Below, piece after piece: positions 5,870-6,595 of a DNA stretch of 6,595 nt. Below the pieces are notes generated by a model, which had not been told where the DNA came from, did not search any database, and saw nothing but the letters and a program-made list of their open reading frames with translations. This stretch comes from Burkholderiales bacterium. GTDB lineage: Bacteria > Pseudomonadota > Gammaproteobacteria > Burkholderiales > Ga0077523. How positions within the stretch are numbered: the first letter of the stretch is position 1; each line of letters starts with the position of its first letter. The stretch spans positions 1-6,595 of the forward strand of contig JALORJ010000151.1 in NCBI GenBank assembly GCA_025459035.1, read 5' to 3'. Both the position numbers and the translations under genes were made by a program.

Positions 5870-6595
5870 ATGTCGATTTTCGACCGGTCGCCACGTGCGG
5901 CCCTGCCGGCGGCTGCGTCCGCCGTCGACCAACCGCGTCGCCGCCGCTTCCTTCGCACCGCCGGTGCGAGCGCGGTGCTCGGCGCCGTCGCCGCCGGGAC
6001 CGTGCCTGCGCGCGCCCAGGACGGTGCGCGTCGGCGCGGCTTCGTGCAGCTCGCCACCGGCGTGCGCATCCACTACATCGAGCAGGGCAGCGGTCAGCCA
6101 CTGGTGCTGGTGCCGGGCTGGTCGCAGACCGCCGCGATGTTCGAGGACCAGCTCGCGGGCCTGTCCGACCGCTACCGCGTGATCGCCGTCGACATGCGGG
6201 GGCACGGCGACTCCGACAAGCCGGCCGACGGCTACCGCGTGGCGCGCCTCGCGCTCGATCTGCGCAAGGTGATCGTCACGCTCGGCCTCACCGACATCGC
6301 GCTCGGCGGGCATTCGATGGGCTGCTCCGTCGTGTGGAGCTACTGGGACCAGTTCGGTGGCGACCGCGTGTCGAAGCTGGTGCTGATCGATCAGGCCCCG
6401 ACCGTCGTGACGGTGCCCGGCTGGTCCGAAGCGCAGGCGCGCGAGGCCGGGTCGTTCCTGACCCCGCAGGGGCTGTACGACCTCGCCGGGTCGATCGGTG
6501 GCGCGGACGGGCGCGCCGCGACCGAAGGCTTCGTGCAGAACGCCTTCTTCACCAAGGCCTATCCGCGCACGAAGCTGGGCTGGGTGCTCGAGCAG
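5870..6595 (+). CDS. Tat-exported alpha/beta hydrolase, 3' end outside window
   Basis: The first 242 residues of a serine hydrolase with no stop before the window end. The N terminus carries a twin-arginine signal: RRRRFLRTAG at residues 23-32, a hydrophobic stretch (ASAVLGAVAAGTV, 33-45) and a likely cleavage site after PARA (49), so the folded enzyme should reach the periplasm. The mature part begins FVQLATGVRIHYIEQGSGQP, a typical alpha/beta hydrolase opening. The oxyanion region reads LVPGWSQ (80-86), the MRGHGDSDKP loop is at 109-118, and the nucleophile elbow GGHSMG places Ser149. The catalytic Asp and His should lie in the missing C-terminal part. The fold covers esterases, lactonases, cofactor-free haloperoxidase-like enzymes, dehalogenases and epoxide hydrolases; the substrate is not determinable. 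It follows the metal receptor by 59 bases on the same strand and has its own strong ribosome binding site. Confidence 0.9.
   Translation, partial: MSIFDRSPRAALPAAASAVDQPRRRRFLRTAGASAVLGAVAAGTVPARAQDGARRRGFVQLATGVRIHYIEQGSGQPLVLVPGWSQTAAMFEDQLAGLSDRYRVIAVDMRGHGDSDKPADGYRVARLALDLRKVIVTLGLTDIALGGHSMGCSVVWSYWDQFGGDRVSKLVLIDQAPTVVTVPGWSEAQAREAGSFLTPQGLYDLAGSIGGADGRAATEGFVQNAFFTKAYPRTKLGWVLEQ

Overview
The window is very GC-rich, densely coding proteobacterial DNA with strong third-position GC bias. The gene mix (TAXI-type TRAP solute-binding protein, COG3653-type amidohydrolase, TfdA-like dioxygenase, cytosolic-looking metal/cobalamin receptor, Tat-exported hydrolase) suggests a betaproteobacterium, probably Burkholderiales. 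That placement is inferred from gene content, since there is no rRNA or other marker here. I see no tRNA, rRNA, insertion sequence, CRISPR array or phage gene.

Layout. Four genes lie on the minus strand and two on the plus strand, facing away from each other across a 165-base divergent spacer (4803-4967). Reading leftward (minus strand): a membrane-tethered TAXI-family solute-binding protein (4802-3306); a 125-base gap with a candidate promoter and a strong ribosome binding site; then a tight three-gene unit made of an N-acyl-D-amino-acid deacylase-like amidohydrolase (3180-1522), a TfdA/TauD-family Fe(II)/2-oxoglutarate dioxygenase (1525-587) joined by a 4-base ATGA overlap, and a GNAT acetyltransferase (start near 533-590, end 12). 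Reading rightward (plus strand): a BtuF-like helical-backbone metal receptor without a signal peptide (4968-5810), then, 59 bases on, a Tat-exported alpha/beta hydrolase (5870 onward) cut by the window end.

How they may work together. The minus-strand unit looks like a small catabolic or detoxification cassette. An amide- or cyclic-amide-type substrate would be hydrolysed by the amidohydrolase, a product hydroxylated or cleaved by the TfdA-like oxygenase, and an amine possibly acetylated by the GNAT enzyme. The TAXI protein upstream could sense or help capture an organic acid. This is inference from adjacency, overlap and families; the substrate cannot be read from the sequence. The most notable points are that the amidohydrolase lacks two histidines that bind zinc in characterised D-aminoacylase, that the GNAT gene may begin at a CTG overlapping the dioxygenase stop codon, and that the divergent spacer holds a perfect 16-base palindrome and two strong GC hairpins. 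I did not find convincing evidence of a wholly new system.
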